From Rhodococcus sp. H36-A4 (GTDB lineage Bacteria > Actinomycetota > Actinomycetes > Mycobacteriales > Mycobacteriaceae), in the NCBI RefSeq assembly GCF_027158005.1, contig NZ_JAPVLQ010000004.1, forward strand, positions 282,723 through 346,722: DNA of 64,000 nt. The letters run 5' to 3'. The position numbers and the translations under genes were made by a program. Positions 63,853 through 64,000 of the stretch are shown here, in pieces (position 1 is the stretch's first letter; each line of letters begins with the position of its first letter). Under the pieces are notes generated by a model. It did not search any database. It saw nothing but the letters and a program-made list of their open reading frames with translations, and had not been told where the DNA came from.

Positions 63853-64000
63853 CTGCGTGACCTTAGTTGCAATTTACGTAACCGTTGACGCAACAGAGTG
63901 TGAGTCGTGCTCAACCACAGCGTTGCCCCGTCACCCAGCAGCTAGATGAAGGTCCCTGACAGAACAACAGAGCCCAGTTGCTTTGGTGGACTTCGACCGT

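Noticed and set aside
1..64000. CRISPR array or insertion sequence
   Set aside because: No regularly spaced short repeats and no intact transposase or terminal inverted repeats were noticed anywhere in the window.

Overview
The window is chromosomal DNA of a high-GC actinomycete, most likely Rhodococcus or a close Nocardiaceae relative. This is inferred from an NDMA-dependent alcohol dehydrogenase, a mycobacterial-type haem-binding (hemophore-like) protein, a KstR-type box, a GAF-ANTAR antiterminator, a nitrate reductase fused to a sulfite-reductase-type flavoprotein, and frequent GTG starts with ATGA/GTGA overlaps. No database search was possible; names rest on motifs and remembered family signatures.

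Layout. (1) 0.1-4.0 kb: alcohol dehydrogenase, hemophore-like protein, molybdopterin oxidoreductase. (2) 4.1-10.0 kb: a tRNA-Met(CAT) gene whose last 37 bases recur at 9963-9999. These repeats bracket a 5.85-kb integrative element with a Ltp-type (superinfection-immunity family) membrane protein, small phage-like genes, a frameshifted gene and an integrase broken by both a frameshift and a stop codon. (3) 10.0-26.3 kb: housekeeping and metabolic genes. They include a universal stress protein with a damaged 5' end, a cupin, GAF-ANTAR, a PadR-MFS operon with a visible operator, the 1392-residue nitrate reductase/flavoprotein fusion, two isochorismatase-type hydrolases, a DapA paralogue, a methyltransferase, and a set of TAXI solute-binding protein, MHS transporter and two-component system. 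(4) 26.7-48.7 kb: a Wzx/Wzy-type exopolysaccharide locus preceded by a perfect CRP-type palindrome. It encodes a nucleotide-sugar branch (C-methyltransferase, nucleotidyltransferase, PIG-L deacetylase, SDR epimerase, RmlC-like epimerase, second methyltransferase), an initiating sugar transferase, five glycosyltransferases, flippase, polymerase, a Wzz protein with a kinase-dead BY-kinase-like domain, a pectate-lyase-fold lipoprotein, a GNAT acetyltransferase, a pyruvyl transferase and a GSA-type aminotransferase. (5) 48.9-53.6 kb: a GntR(YtrA)-ABC operon whose second permease has an in-frame amber codon, then cinA. (6) 53.7-63.9 kb: an accessory, defence-like island with a PD-(D/E)xK nuclease plus Ski2-like DEVH helicase pair (Hachiman-like), a lone unknown gene bracketed by two copies of a 17-bp repeat, a TIGR02391/Ymh HEPN protein with an Rx4H motif, and a DUF4365-like nuclease translationally coupled to an unknown protein.

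The most interesting parts are the 54-64 kb island, the decayed tRNA-linked element, the dead kinase domain in the Wzz protein, and several well-formed regulatory palindromes: a KstR-like box at 1326, a PadR operator at 14073, a dyad at 24271 and a CRP site at 26731.
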